Positions 6,109 to 6,260 of a stretch of DNA of 6,260 nt are shown here, one piece after another. Made by a program: the position numbers and the translations under genes. The DNA comes from Alphaproteobacteria bacterium (GTDB taxonomy: Bacteria > Pseudomonadota > Alphaproteobacteria > Kiloniellales > JAKSDN01): the NCBI GenBank assembly GCA_030598385.1, contig JAUVQB010000093.1, positions 1 to 6,260 of the forward strand, written 5' to 3'. The notes below the pieces were generated by a model, which searched no databases, had not been told where the DNA came from, and worked only from the letters and a program-made list of their open reading frames with translations. How positions within the stretch are numbered: the first letter of the stretch is position 1; each line of letters begins with the position of its first letter.

Positions 6109-6260
6109 GGGAACAGGGGCTGCTGTTCGAGGGCGAGGGTCTCGGGCAGGTCGAGCATGAGGTTCATGTTCTGGATCGCTTGGCCGGAGGAGCCCTTCAC
6201 CAGATTGTCCAGGGTCGAGATCAGGATGGCCCGGCCCGGCAAGCGGTCCTCGAAGACGCC
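6105..6260 (-). CDS. argC: N-acetyl-gamma-glutamyl-phosphate reductase, C-terminal end (runs off right edge)
   Basis: The last 51 residues of ArgC, the NADPH-dependent reductase that converts N-acetylglutamyl phosphate to N-acetylglutamate semialdehyde in arginine synthesis. The visible text [19 protein letters not shown] is the highly conserved C-terminal block, followed by [14 protein letters not shown], an ending I associate with alphaproteobacterial forms. The catalytic cysteine and the nucleotide-binding domain lie upstream, outside the window. Its TGA (6107-6105) overlaps the GTG start of the comB-like gene, so the two are probably co-transcribed and coupled. Confidence 0.93.
   Translation of the reverse strand, partial: GVFEDRLPGRAILISTLDNLVKGSSGQAIQNMNLMLDLPETLALEQQPLFP

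Overview
The window is high-GC DNA with strong G/C third-position bias. Every gene I can support lies on the minus strand. The ArgC C-terminus, the gamma-carbonic-anhydrase style and the general gene content point to an alphaproteobacterium, plausibly of the Rhodospirillales; this assignment is inferred from protein style, not from a marker gene. In transcription order (right to left) the window holds two gene blocks separated by an intergenic stretch with a structured repeat.

Block 1 (6260 to 3065) looks like ordinary chromosome. It begins with the C-terminal end of argC (arginine biosynthesis). The argC stop overlaps the GTG start of a ComB-type 2-phosphosulfolactate phosphatase family gene (GTGA overlap). 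A class-gamma carbonic anhydrase/YrdA-like left-handed beta-helix protein follows, and then a 547-residue protein of the N,N-dimethylformamidase large-subunit family. Gaps are short (73 and 57 bases), so co-transcription is possible. The products do not form one obvious pathway.

The gap from 3064 to 2381 contains a 292-bp element (2647-2938). It has about 36-bp imperfect terminal inverted repeats, a candidate 5-bp target duplication (GTGGC on both sides) and two long nested internal hairpins. It encodes no transposase. I read it as a MITE-like or structured repeat element, and it is the most unusual thing in the window. Next to it is a more AT-rich stretch that probably carries the promoter of the second block, plus a possible coding remnant.

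Block 2 (2380 to 1) is a tightly coupled three-gene operon that looks accessory: its base composition is less GC-rich than block 1. First is a stand-alone CHASE2 sensor protein with membrane segments but no kinase or cyclase domain. It overlaps (ATGA) a 122-residue exported protein with a possible SH3-like beta segment. That gene overlaps (TGATG) the N-terminus of an exported acidic protein, possibly an M48-type metallopeptidase, which runs off the left edge. The arrangement suggests an envelope sensing or processing module in which the usual intracellular CHASE2 output domain is absent. No RNA genes, CRISPR arrays or complete insertion sequences were seen.
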